Below are positions 21,918 to 32,405 of a DNA stretch of 64,000 bases, piece after piece. Each line of letters starts with the position of its first letter. The stretch's first letter is position 1. Location of the stretch: the NCBI GenBank assembly GCA_022606425.2, contig JAHDVF020000989.1, positions 124,001 to 188,000 on the forward strand. Reading direction: 5' to 3'. Source of the DNA: Lepidostoma basale. Its lineage: Eukaryota; Arthropoda; Insecta; Trichoptera; Lepidostomatidae. A model generated the notes under the pieces. The model searched no databases. It was not told the DNA's origin and was given only the letters and a program-made list of their open reading frames with translations. The position numbers were made by a program, and so were the translations under genes.

Positions 21918-22330
21918 TTCCGATACTCGACGATGGCAGTGTGAGTATCACACTGTCTTTCATTTGATGTAGAATTCAGGTGATAGTAAAATGGCGATAG
22001 TTTAGCTTCCTATCAAATGTTATGAGAATCAATGTGGTAGCTATACCCTTTACATCGATTTGACTCGCCTTTAATAATGCCGGTGGGACGAGCAATCAGT
22101 CTGCTAAACAGTATTACCTCGGAGATCGACGTCTTTCATATAAGTGAAAGTACGTTCAGAAGAAAAATATTTTTAACTTTAGAGTATTTAGAATATCTCT
22201 CATGCGTTCCTAATTCTTTACCCTTTCTCAAATAGATGCCTTAAACTGTAATTATGTTTGTAATATATTTTGAGTGAATAAATAAACTGATATACTAAAC
22301 TGATATAAAGAGCGATTATACAAAATAATA
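21918..22330 (+). repeat. SINE split by a Jockey-like RT scrap
   Basis: 21918-22077 matches the SINE body (CGATGGCAGTGTGA, AAAATGGCGATAG, CCCTTTACATCGATTTG). 22078-22300 encodes MPVGRAISLLNSITSEIDVF HISESTF, homologous to 32000-32240. The SINE 3' end (AAAGAGCGATTATACAAAAT) follows at about 22306. Confidence 0.6.
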
Positions 22331-22339
22331 ATAATAAAA

Positions 22340-22510
22340 ATAAAAATAATCTAAAATTGAGGACTGATCATTGCATAGGTGCCAAGTATCAAACAGTAAA
22401 AAAAATAGTTATTGATCCTAATTGGTGTTAAACATATAGGCCAATATCTGTGCCAATTGATTCATAGTGTAGTTCAAACTTTTCAATAAAGTTGCCACCC
22501 CTGGTACATG
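22340..22510. repeat. Dispersed repeat pair with 43715-43860
   Basis: Shared order of GAGGACTG/GAGGGCTG, AAGTATCAAA, TTGTTAAAC or GTGTTAAAC, and CCAATATCTGTGC. Family unknown. Confidence 0.55.
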
Positions 22511-22779
22511 ACACGTGATACAATAAACAGTTTTTTTCTCAATTTCCTTGTTTTATGTTCAAATTATTCACCTTTATAATAACCACCCTTCAATTGTTTC
22601 TTGAACAGTGACATTAAACTCAACATGTCGAAACATTTTATGAGAATCAATAGCTAAAAAGTTGTATGCAGTAATTTAATTCAAATAACCTGGTATACAC
22701 AAATGTGGAAAGCAACGGAAACCACCACATAAAAGGCCCAAGTGGAACCAAAATGTTACACTTTACTGCAAACCGATTA

Positions 22780-23290
22780 CTTGGATTGTAACTATATGGA
22801 TATAGCGAAGATGAATGACATGTTTCGCCCTACTAAAAAAAATAATTTGCCTCACCAGGGCGAAACATGTCATTCGCATAAAACAATATAACTTCTAGAA
22901 AGCTGACGTTATAATTAATATAAAATAAGTTTTTTTTTCTAGAACAATGATGTGAAACTCCATATTAAATAATTAATACGAATGAAAACGTCAGTTTTCT
23001 AGATATCTAGTATCCCATAACTATGTAATCCTTGTCAGAAAATTTCTTAACGAGTTCCAAGAAACACTTTCAAATATTTCTGAACCTACCCGAATAATTC
23101 TTTGTTAAACATGTATAAAGTCACATAAATTTTCGTTAATCATCATATTCTGCTCCATTTACTAGTGTACTCGTATATAAACAGCAACGAGCTGAAATTT
23201 CATCACATTTGTTAATGCCTTAGAAGGGCGAAACATGTCATTCCCATAAAATATAATAAAACTTCTAGAAAACTGACGTTTTCATTCGTA
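22780..23290. repeat. GAAACATGTC-family elements
   Basis: Inverted pair at 22810-22880 (ACATGTTTCGCCCTAC ... AGGGCGAAACATGTCATT) and a direct copy at 23213-23300 (AATGCCTTAGAAGGGCGAAA, then CATGTCATTCCCATAAAATA and the GACGTTTTCATTCGTATTAA end). Confidence 0.7.
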
Positions 23291-23299
23291 TTAATTAAA

Positions 23300-23640
23300 T
23301 AATCAATTGGATGATTTGTAAAGCGCCGTTTATGAATTAATCATCTCAGGGGCGCTGTGAAAATGCTCAATCGACATAGTAACACATAAACAAGTATGAC
23401 GCTAATCAGGCTGAATACATTCCATTGTTTGGAGTATTTTCCTTTTAAACGTTAATTCGTCAATATGAAAAACGTCGATCTCCGAAGCGATCATGTTTGG
23501 TTGTTTTGCTAACAGCGCTATATCGTAGTTTAGCATTCCAAGGGTTAATAAAATACTGTCATAGGCCCGGTAAACTGTCTCATATAGCGCTGCATTCGTT
23601 TCAGGTAAAAATATATAACAATCATGAAAAAATCTCAATT
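23300..23640 (-). pseudogene. Non-LTR RT end with GC hairpin
   Basis: AAGCGCCGTTTATGAATTAA ... TCAGGGGCGCT hairpin at 23320-23356, then on the - strand NMIASEIDVFHIDELTFKRK, related to the 32000 fragment. Two families may be juxtaposed. Confidence 0.5.
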
Positions 23641-23939
23641 TACCTTATGGTCGAATGGGTAAAAATTGGACGGATGTTTTCATGTAGAGATTTGGTCCAT
23701 GCCTTCAGTGGACCTGTTGGGTCCCTTCAACAATAACACACTTTCTTTCTTCCTGATACACATGCAAAACTTTTATTTAGACATTGCTTTTCTTGCAGTG
23801 GCGTCGGCTTTATTTATTTTTAAAAGATTAACACCGAGGATTTAAATCAATGATAAAAGAATTTATTTTGTATTCCTCAATACGAGCAAAAAATAGCTTA
23901 ATATTAAGAAAATTGGAGTAAGAAGAAGAAGGTTGAAAG

Positions 23940-24182
23940 TAATTATTATAATAATAAACGCGAATGTTTAATGGTTTTACTTGATTTAATTCATATAATT
24001 ACTTATGTAAATATCAGTTACAAATTTGTTTCGCCTTGCGAAGGCATTTTCAAACTGAATCCTTCAGTTTGAAAATGCCCTCGCAAGGCGAAATAAATTT
24101 GTAACTGATATTTACATTAGTAATTATATGAATTAAATCAAGTAAAACCATTTAACATTCGCGTTTATTATTATAATAATTA
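23940..24182. repeat. 243-bp near-perfect palindrome with GCGAAA hairpins
   Basis: The arms are symmetric around 24061: the ends TAATTATTATAATAATAAAC pair with their complement at the right end. Each arm carries CTTGCGAAGG or its complement CTCGCAAGGCGAAA. It is a foldback element, related to 252-446. Confidence 0.9.
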
Positions 24183-24224
24183 TAATGGTTTTACAAACCA
24201 AAAACCTCAACAATCAATAGGATA

Positions 24225-24655
24225 AACGTAGAATAAATGCCGTAGAAATGAGGTGACTAAGAAGAATGTGTAGAAAAACAATGTATGATAGAATATTTAA
24301 TGATGAAGTAAGAAAGGAATGTAAGGCGGATGAATACGTGATAAATAAAATTAAGAAAGCGTCACTAAGATGGTTTGGACATATGGAACGAATGGATGAG
24401 GGAAGAATGGTTGAAAAGAAATATACAAGTAGTGTGAATGGGAAAAGAAGTCGAGGAAGGCCAATGAAGAAATGGCATGACCAAATTAATCAATTACTGA
24501 AAGGCGGCCAAGTTCGAAGTACGAACAATCGACGAGTGTGCATGTCACGATGTGTGAACGTGGAAGAGGCGCTATAATTATGCCAGGATAGAACAATGTG
24601 GCGATCCATCCCCTCTGCCTACGGCGCGATGGTTAGTTAGTTAGTTAGGATTCTG
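24225..24655 (+). pseudogene. RTE-like RT 3' end, (TTAG)n subfamily
   Basis: Open for over 100 residues: RRMCRKTMYDRIFNDEVRKE, KASLRWFGHMERMDEGRMVE, RGRPMKKWHDQINQLLKGGQ, then the Cys-containing end CMSRCVNVEEAL and a TTAGTTAGTTAG tail at 24632. Confidence 0.85.
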
Positions 24656-24732
24656 GTTGTGTCCAGGCTTGGACCCAACCCCTAGAATAGGAGCCAAACA
24701 TTCTATCCCCTAGAATACAAGCAGATATTTAT

Positions 24733-25375
24733 GACAATGTAACTAACTAAAACTAACTAACCATCACGCCATCTCCCTGAAAGGGTAGGCAGAAAGAATG
24801 GACTGCACTTTTACTGATGCGGCACTCCATCCTTCTCTTTTCGCTCCGCGGGAGACGCGGTGTGATGGGTTGCGAACCTCATCGCCACCAATAGGCATCT
24901 CCCGCGCACACTTTGATCGTGCAACACCCACAAAATAAATCTAAAATAAATAATATAAAATACAATGATATAAAATAAAATAACAAAATAAAAATAATTT
25001 AACACAAAATGTTCTTTTTAGATGGTGCACATATTGTCTATTTAATTTATGTTTCACGAATCCGTCGTTTTTTTAATTTAGCACATAATGTAATAACACA
25101 TAATGTTTTTTTCGATGTTGCGCATGTTGACATGGACGATCCGGACTTTTGTGTTTATCTAATTTATGTTACACGTATCCACCGTTTTTTAAATTAGCTG
25201 TAATTAGGCACTTAACCAGCAAGAACTTTGAAATAATATTGAAGGAATTATTCAAATTGTCATTGGAACAAATGAAAAATTTATTTTTACACCTGTCAAA
25301 ATTCTTTATAAAAACGATAAAAATTAATATAATTTTAACAGCAAAACAGCACAAACACATGTAATGATTTTATTA
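24733..25375 (-). mobile_element. Non-autonomous element with borrowed RTE 3' end
   Basis: The reversed (TTAG)n tail and about 60 bp of RTE 3' end (24760-24810) are joined to an unrelated body: CGGGAGACGCGGTGTGATGG, GAGGTTCGCAACCCATC (reverse), an AT-rich (AATAAAAT)n stretch, and two diverged tandem units around AACGGTGGAT/ACGGATTCGTG. The same arrangement is seen at 31190-31815, 52573-52835 and 61686-61945. There is no ORF. Confidence 0.75.
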
Positions 25376-25499
25376 TAATCTCTCGATGAAAGTTCGTTTT
25401 AAACAATAATAAAATAGAACGTGTTTTTTTATATGTCTACTTATCTACGTAATACATTATTTAGAATCAGGGAAAAAATGTTTAACCCCCACCTCTTCT

Positions 25500-25815
25500 T
25501 CTTCTTTTTCTTCTTCTTTATTTAGGACTGTGTCCTGTTACTTCTCGGAGCCTGTTCCTGGGATGCAGATGTCCAACTGTCTCGCCATCTTTTAGGTGGT
25601 CTTCGAGCAGGTCGATTTCCTGTTGGTACTTTATTTGCTGCTATATTTATCACTCTTTCAGAACATGCTCTTTCCACATGATCTCTCCAGTGGCGTCTTC
25701 TCAGTCTTCTCCATCGCACGACATCTTCTACATTGCAGATATTTCTTATTTCAGAATTTCTTATTCTGTCTCGGAGAGTCTTCATTTCTGTGGTTCTTAT
25801 GAGACTTCTTATGAG
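25500..25815 (-). pseudogene. RTE-like RT C-terminal fragment
   Basis: The - strand reads LRDRIRNSEIRNICNVEDVV, HVERACSERVINIAANKVPT and RPPKRWRDSWTSASQEQ, close to 8700-9170. Short internal deletion upstream of the LRDR motif. Confidence 0.75.
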
Positions 25816-25859
25816 AGAATCCCCACTACTATCATTTATTACATTAACCAAATAAATTT

Positions 25860-25960
25860 TGATGTTGGTACTAGAAGATGGCAACAAGCTGCCGAAACCG
25901 GTCGAACATAAACACAAGTGGAAGCACACTGTATACATAATAATAAAGAAATTTTGTATC
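25860..25960 (+). repeat. GAAACCGGTC-family hairpin, degenerate
   Basis: CTAGAAGATGGCAACAAGCT then GCCGAAACCGGTC: a GGCA/TGCC stem, GAAA and palindromic ACCGGT before C. The CTGANGA box is damaged. Confidence 0.45.
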
Positions 25961-26369
25961 AAAATCTTTTTGTTTTCATTTTTTAACTTGTGTAAACTCA
26001 AAAACACGACGAGTCACCAATGTGGCAAACAATACATTTGCAATTCGGGGGCTAAAAAAATACCGTATATGCGGGCGCTTTTTACCCCGCGTCCATTATC
26101 ATCCCCGAGTAGGCACTGCCGGACAAAACGCATTCCTACCGAGAGGAGGCTGTTACCTACCCGTCCACTCTCATTCACACAGCAGCCGTCAGGTACCAGG
26201 TAGTCGACGTTCAACTACTTGGCGTTCCTTTCATATTCAAAGTAATGCGAATGTAAAAAAAGAGTAGTGAAAAAATACGTTTTTTTTTCTGTCGTGTATC
26301 CTACCTGGCTACAACATTTCATATTGGCAATATATGAACCTCAATTTCAAGTATTTAAAAAAAATAATA
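25961..26369. other. Intergenic, GC-balanced island 26040-26270
   Basis: No gene recognised; several overlapping short frames but no domain. Confidence 0.3.
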
Positions 26370-26460
26370 ATTATAAATTGGATAATTTATAGACCGCCAT
26401 TTTGATGAATTACTCATCTCAAGGGCGCTGTACAAAATGCTCCGTGGTGTTATTCTTAAA
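26370..26460 (-). repeat. CR1/L2-like 3' tail copy
   Basis: ATTGGATAATTTATAGACCG, CATTTTGATGAATTACTCAT and CTCAAGGGCGCTGTA closely match 47978-48035. Confidence 0.65.
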
Positions 26461-26519
26461 TTGATTTAAACTATACCATATTTTTGTTTATAATATTTTC
26501 TTAATTTAAACTATAATAG

Positions 26520-27065
26520 CTTTAAAAATAGTTATTGGAAACAAGAATTTATCAATGAAAGCAAAAACGGCCGTTCACAATAGAGTTCTGGTCCCAACCC
26601 TAATGTATGGAAGCGAAGCACGGAACTGGCAGAAGAAGGATGAGAGCAGAATAAATGCGGTAGAGATGAGGTCCCTAAGACGTATGTGTGTTTGAACGAT
26701 ATACGACAGAATCTCAAATGCAAAATAAGAAAGGAATGTACAGCGGAAGAAAGGTACAAAATTAGGGTTGGTTGGTTAGGATTGGTTAGGACATACGGAG
26801 CGCATGGATTGAGAAAGAATGGTTAAGACAGTATAAGTTAATGATGTAAATGGAGTACTGAGTCGAGGCAGATCGAGGAAAACTTGGCATGATCAAATTA
26901 ATCAAATTTTAAAGGTTGACCATATTAGAAGTCGGAAGAATCAACGTGCGTGTATGACTCGCAGTATGAATGTGGAGGAATCTAGAGAGGTGTGCCAGGA
27001 TAGAGAAGTGTGGCGGTCCATTCTCTCTGCCTACCCCTACGGCGAAACGGCGTGATGGTTTGTTG
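26520..27065 (+). pseudogene. RTE-like RT 3' end, (GTT)n subfamily
   Basis: Frameshifted KTAVHNRVLVPTLMYGSEAR, MRSLRRMCV, RGRSRKTWHDQINQILK, then CTACGGCGAAACGGCGTGA (AYPYGETA-stop) and GTTTGTTGTTGTTG. It defines the (GTT)n-tailed subfamily together with 43470, 51885 and 57890. Confidence 0.8.
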
Positions 27066-27199
27066 TTGTTGTATATTTTTGGTGCATCAAAGATATTATC
27101 CGTTAAAGTTACTCCCGTAATATCAAAGGTATTGTATATCATCTCGTCCACAGAGTCATTCATGGGCAAGCACCCCACTATCTCACAGATTTTTACCAC

Positions 27200-27500
27200 G
27201 TCCTTCGACTGATATTAATGGGTAAAGTGGAGGGACGTCGGGGAGTTGGTAGAAGGCAGCTGTCCTGGCTGCGGAACATAGAGTGGACAGGAATAACAAG
27301 AGTTCAGAACCTGTTGCAAATGGCGCAGGATAGAGATGCCTTTGCTGCAGTGATCGCCAACGCTGGGGGGATCAACATGGCACCGACAGAAGAAGAAGAA
27401 TCTCCTAGAATTTTACTAAAGGTTGCAATGTTTTCATTTCTGCTATTCTTATGAGATGTTTCGTTCTGACATTGTCTGCTCTTGCTTAGTCATTTGCATT
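27200..27500. pseudogene. RTE-like RT fragments
   Basis: 27210-27410 (+): MGKVEGRRGVGRRQLSWLRN and QMAQDRDAFAAVIANAGG, the C-terminal end of the WSVLLYGCE family. 27415-27500 is a short - strand scrap matching 29280-29345. Confidence 0.65.
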
Positions 27501-27689
27501 ATCCTTCTGTCGTATTTTTATTATTATCATAGCTCTAAGATTCATTTTAAATTATCAGTATCACAAAAAAAAACTGTGTCTATAACATACATACCTATAT
27601 GTGTTTTGTACGTTTCGTAACAGCGAAAAAGAGTGATTTGAATGATATTGTATATTTTTTCCTTTATATTAAGAACTTATTTCAAATTC

Positions 27690-27840
27690 TAACTAACTAA
27701 CTAACCATCACGTCGTTTCTCCGAAGGGGTAGGCAGAAAGAATGGAACGCCACACCGTTCTGTCCTGACATACTTCTCTCGCTTCCTCTACATTCATACA
27801 TTTTGTCATGCACGCACGTCGATTTCTTCAAATTTTTCAA
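27690..27840 (-). pseudogene. RTE-like 3' end, (TTAG)n subfamily
   Basis: CTAACTAACTAACCATCACG and GGGGTAGGCAGAAAGAATGG, ending at CACGCACGTCGATTTCTTC. Only about 145 bp remain. Confidence 0.75.
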
Positions 27841-27924
27841 ATTATTATGCAAATAAAAGTAACTGTTATATACAGTATTTTTTAGAACAGTTTCGGGATC
27901 TAAGATTTTTTTTATTTAATAGTC

Positions 27925-28085
27925 ATAAATTGGAGAAGAACCCTGCAGGACGAGGTTTAAGGCAGCAGGCCTCACTTGGGATGATGTTGGGCATCAGGCA
28001 TGCGATAGAGTCGGGTGGAGAAGGTTCCTTGAGGCCCTATGCACCACGGAGGTGTGACAGGACAAAAAGAAGAAGAAGAAGTAGA
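27925..28085 (+). pseudogene. RT C-terminal scrap
   Basis: One frame gives TDRVGWRRFLEALCTTEV, the end of RTE-like RTs, followed by an (AAG)n-rich tail. Confidence 0.45.
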
Positions 28086-28640
28086 AGAATAGTCATAAAG
28101 CATTATTTTAAATACTCGTAATTCGCATCGTTGAGAAAATACGATAATTTAAATTTATTTAAAAAAATAATTTATGATACCAATTTACTCAATTATAGAT
28201 TTTAGATGAAATTTAAAACCTGTTAATAGCAACAACGAAATAATAAATAACAGTTATAAAAACGAATAGATACGAGATTTCTTGGAAAATAAAAACGGAA
28301 CAAAAAAACCCGAAAGTAACCCTTTTAGAGTATTGTCGTACATTTTTTTGATTGACTTAGTTAACTGTTAAGTAAAAAAAACGGTATCTGCATAACTTTG
28401 TAACGTTTCGGTGTTTCAAAGGGTTTTTTCTGTTCCAAAATAACGGAAGAGAAAACTGTTAAATTTTGAATTGCGTTCTTTTTTTTGTGCTAAGCTTTCC
28501 AGAATCATAAAATTTAAATCCCTTTCAAACACAGTTATCTATTTAAGACAGAAAATCAACATTACATAAAATATACAAAGTTTTATAATGAATTCACTCC
28601 AAGCACTCTCTTTCTATTTCTGCGCGAAATGTTCCCTAGC
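28086..28640. other. AT-rich intergenic sequence
   Basis: No gene, RNA or repeat recognised. Confidence 0.4.
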
Positions 28641-29345
28641 TAGATAACTTATCTAAGTGTCTTTATCATAGGCCTGTATCCGTCCACTTCTGGAGTAGGC
28701 TTCCTCCATCTGCTTCTATATCTGTTGATCCAGGGTAATACGCATTCATGTCGTTCCGTCAGTTTCTCTAATGTTGTGTCTCCATTGAAGTTGGGGACGT
28801 CCTGGGTTTCGGGTCACAGGACGCCAGCAAAGGAGGTGGTTTTATCCATCTGTCGTTAGAGCTGCGAGCGATATGTCCCGCCCAGAGCCATTTTAGCACT
28901 GCCACTCCTCGATGATGTTCGACACTCTTGTTCTGGCTCTAACATTGGCGTTTCTCACCCTGTCTGCTATCCTGATCCCTAAAATTGCTTTCTTCATAAC
29001 TCTTCTTCTTTTCTCCTTCTTCTGATTGTAGATCTTGCGATATGTTTACGTCTGTGATGAAGACGACCAGCCTTCTCTCCATCTCTTTGGTGGTCGACGG
29101 CCCTCTGGAGTCTCGTGCATCATGATATTACTAATTCTTGCTGGATCCATTCTCTCGATGTGGTCTCTCTAGAATCGTCTTCTCTGCCTACTCCATCTTA
29201 CTATGTCTTCAATTTTGGAGGATTTCCGAATTTCTTCATTGGGTATCCTATCTCTAAGGGTTCTCCCAACAATAGGTCGCAATGTTTTCATTTCTGCTAC
29301 TCTTAAGAGATGTGTGGTTCTGACAGTGTCTGCTCTAGCTTACAT
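28641..29345 (-). pseudogene. Two RTE-like RT fragments
   Basis: 28641-28995 (-): MKKAILGIRIADRVRNANVR, GRPQLQWR and MEEAY. 28996-29345 (-): AEMKTLRPIVGRTLRDRIPN, IVRWSRQRRR and ERMDPARISNIMMHETPEGR. Several stops. Confidence 0.65.
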
Positions 29346-30074
29346 TGCTTGCATAGCTCTGGACAATTTTTAATTTATTGGTATTCTCTGAAACAATATT
29401 ACCGTTTCAAACTCATATGTTTACACCGGCAAAACCGAATCTCTGAGGTTTTGCCAAGTTGCGCAATCTATTTAAACTTGCCTATGATATAATATTTTTC
29501 TCTTCGCATTATATTAAAAAGCAATATTTACTTAAGAATCTTATGAGCCCATAAATATGTTGCCAGACTTGTATAATTAAGGAAGCTAGCTGTGTGACTG
29601 GGTACCTATTCATCTCATAAATTAAAACAACATTTCCCCCAAAGGAACTCAGTCACTGAACGCCCCATTAATGTTTTTAAATGCAAAGTATTGCCACGCG
29701 CAAAAAACATCTCCCCTCTTGTGCGGAGTGTTCCACTTTCAAATCAGATTGACTTCCGCCTTGCCGGTTTTTTGAAAAGGGCGCGAAGGTGAAACGACAC
29801 GCGCCCGCGAGAATCCGGGGCAAGTAGGATCAACTATTGCGGTACCTACCCCCGGTTTTTAAGTGGCTTTTTAGCCTGTCAACTGCGAGTTTTATTCGTT
29901 GACTTGACAAGAGGGGAGGCGATGATAGGGCGAAAAAAATCTGAAGAGGGGATTTTTTCAATCATAAAAAAGTAATTTTACAGTTATTTACTCCGTGTGA
30001 GATAATTTGCTTCTAAGGGGAGATTTTTTTAAGAGATTATTATATTGTATATCTGTTTGCATTTTTGTAGACAA
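29346..30074. other. Intergenic, GC-balanced island 29640-29930
   Basis: 29740-29860 is strikingly GC-rich (GGGCGCGAAGGTGAAACGAC). No ORF and no match within the window. Confidence 0.35.
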
Positions 30075-30290
30075 TACAACGACCCTCGTGACAGAGTAGT
30101 AAGACCTATGACTACTATACCGAAAATCCCGCATTCGATTCCCGGCGATTTCAGTGTGATTCAGAATGCCTTTTGTCTGGTGTAGAAATCACGTGACAAT
30201 AATGGTGATAGATTAGCTACCTATTACATGTCGTAAGAATCAATATAATAGCTTAAAAAACAAATTATATACAGTAATTTGAGGAGAATC
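30075..30290 (+). repeat. tRNA-derived SINE copy
   Basis: CTCGTGACAGAGTAG (decayed A box), GCATTCGATTCCCGGCGAT (B box region), CAGTGTGATTCAGAATG, then GGTGATAGATTAGCTACCTA and AAGAATCAATATAATAGCT. Diverged. Confidence 0.65.
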
Positions 30291-30800
30291 AGTCTTAGGT
30301 GGGCGGCATATAGCAATATGAAGAAGTTCTTTAATAGTAAGATTCCCCAGTGTCTGAAACGCAAAATGTATGATTAATGCGTACTCCTAGTACTGACATA
30401 TGGAGCAGAAACGCTAACCCTCACCACGACGACCATAAGAAGACTCCGTGTAGCACAGAGGAAACACGAAAGAGCCATGCTACACGTAAGACTCTCAGAC
30501 CGGATAAGAAATACTGAAATACGTAGAAGGTCGGGAGTAACAGATGTCGTCGCAAGGGTAGCGAAGCTTAAATGGTCATTTGCGAGACATGTTACCAGAT
30601 TGGTAGACGATGGATGGACCAGAAAGGTGGTAGAGTGGAGACCCCGCGAAGACAACAGAGGCAGACCCCCGACACGATGGTCCGATGACATTGGAAGAAT
30701 TGCTGGCGATTGGATGCAAAAGGCACAAGACAGGGATACGTGGAGGAGTATGAGGGAGGCCTATGTCCAGCAGTGGACGACAACGGCTCTCTAAGTATTA
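30291..30800 (+). pseudogene. RTE-like RT C-terminal fragment
   Basis: LLVLTYGAETLTLTTTTIRR, MLHVRLSDRIRNTEIRRRSG, AKLKWSFARHVTRLVDDGWT, RGRPPTRWSDDIGRIAGDW and REAYVQQW. It is the same family as 33000-33485, with one frameshift near 30470. Confidence 0.75.
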
Positions 30801-30986
30801 TAAGTAAGTTAGATTCAGTAATTGGGTTCAAACGGCAATTTTAATTCTAATGAATGTTTTGCAATCTTGACTACTGAATTTTTCCCTTTTTTTTCTAAAG
30901 CGACTACTGACTTTTAATCATAATAATTTATGTACAATATATATAATTACTCTTTCTTTGTTTAGAGTTTAGTTATATATTTACAC

Positions 30987-31020
30987 CTGAGGATGGAGGT
31001 CACCCCCGAAACATGTCATA
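30987..31020 (+). ncRNA. Hammerhead-ribozyme-like motif
   Basis: CTGAGGA at 30987-30993 (fits CTGANGA), extra T, stem II GGAGG/CCCCC with one A-C mismatch, GAAA at 31008-31011, ACATGT, C at 31017. Stem I is not convincing. Confidence 0.45.
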
Positions 31021-31023
31021 GTT

Positions 31024-31063
31024 AATATAATATTTTACAAAGATCTTTGTAAAATATTATATT
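31024..31063. repeat. Perfect 40-bp palindrome
   Basis: Perfect self-complement centred on AGATCT (31041-31046), directly after the ribozyme-like motif. It may mark the junction of a head-to-head element dimer. Confidence 0.9.
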
Positions 31064-31189
31064 TATTCTTTTGTTTTTGAAAAGTTGGTTTGGTTCATGT
31101 GGTGCTCCTGTTAATTTGGAGATATTTCGCGTATAAGTTAATTGTTTTGGTCAATTTAACTGTTGCTGCACTTTATTATAGTTAATTGC

Positions 31190-31815
31190 GACACGTAATA
31201 CGTTTGTGCTGTTTTGCTGTTAAAATTATATTAGTTTTAAAGTTTTTATAAAGAATTTTGACAGGTGTAAAAATAAATTTTTCATTTGTTCCAATGACAA
31301 TTTGAATAATTTCTTCAATATTATTTCAAAGTTCTTGCTGGTTAAGTGCCTACTTACAGCTAATTTAAAAAACGGTGGATACGTGAAACATAAATTATAT
31401 AAACACAAAAGTCCGGATCGTCCATGTCAACATGTGCAACATCGAAAAAAACATTATGTGTTATTACATTATGTGCTAAATTAAAAAAACGGTGGATTCG
31501 TGGAACATAAATTAAATAGACAATATGTGCACCATCTAAAAAGAACATTTTGTTTTAAATTATTTTTATTTTGTTATTTTATTTTATATCATTGTATTTT
31601 ATATTATTTGTTTTAGATTTATTTTGTGGGTGTTACACGATCGAAGTGTGCGCGGGAGATGCCTATTGGTGGCGATGAGGTTCGCAACCCATCACACCGC
31701 GTCTCCCGCGGAGCGAAAAGAGAAGGATGGAGTGCCGCATCAGTAAAAGTGTGACAGTCCATTCTTTCTGCCTACCCTTTCAGGGAGATGGCGTGATGGT
31801 TAGTTAGTTAGTTAG
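31190..31815 (+). mobile_element. Non-autonomous element with borrowed RTE 3' end, fullest copy
   Basis: Starts near GTGCTGTTTTGCTGTTAAAA. Two diverged tandem units lie around 31365-31545 (AAAAAACGGTGGATACGTG and AAAAAAACGGTGGATTCGTG). An (ATTTTAT)-rich stretch follows, then GAGGTTCGCAACCCATCACA, and finally GTCCATTCTTTCTGCCTACC ... GTGATGG (TTAG)n. The last 60 bp are the RTE 3' terminus; the rest has no RT similarity. Confidence 0.8.
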
Positions 31816-31999
31816 TTATATTATACAAAGATATTTAATAAATTGAAGTGGAAGATAATCCACGTAGATTTTCAATTCCAAAGTTATTATCAAATCAAAT
31901 CAGTTTATTTTCTCAAAGATATTAAACATTTTTTATAGTTTAAGACATCTATTGAGAACAGGTAAAATATAATAAATATGTAATACCAGGAACGCATGA

Positions 32000-32405
32000 G
32001 AGATGGTTCGACATTAGGAATACAAGATACTCTCCAAAGTCAAGAGTATTTGTCTTCCGAACGTACTTTCACGAATATGAAAGACATCGATCTCGGAAGC
32101 GATCATGTTCAGCAGTTTGATTGCTCTCCCCACCGGCATCACCAGAGGCAGATTGGTTCTGCATGCTGGGAGATAAAACAGTCTGTGCTGACGCTGTCGA
32201 ATATAACCATCCGGAACATAAAGATGAATAGCCTTCAAGATGACGCAATTCTCAAAGAATCCCCCGATAAGTCTGAATCCGTCAGATCCTCATGTAGAGA
32301 TATCTCAGAAATATTTTCTGAACCCTGTCTAACATGAGCGAGTATCTCGCCTCGTGAGGACTCCATATCACCGAGCCACACTCGAGCCGGCTCCGGACCA
32401 ATATC
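32000..32405 (-). pseudogene. Jockey/I-like RT C-terminal fragment
   Basis: - strand frames give LVRSRLECGSVIWSPHEARY and LDRVQKIFLRYLY (RT thumb), then RLFYLPACRTNLPLVMPVGR AIKLLN and IDVFHIRESTFGRQILLTLE. Frameshifts separate the blocks. Parallels at 7960, 22078 and 50797. Confidence 0.7.

Noticed and set aside
23940..24182. CRISPR-like or phage attachment structure
   Set aside because: Eukaryotic context; a single long palindrome without spaced direct repeats.
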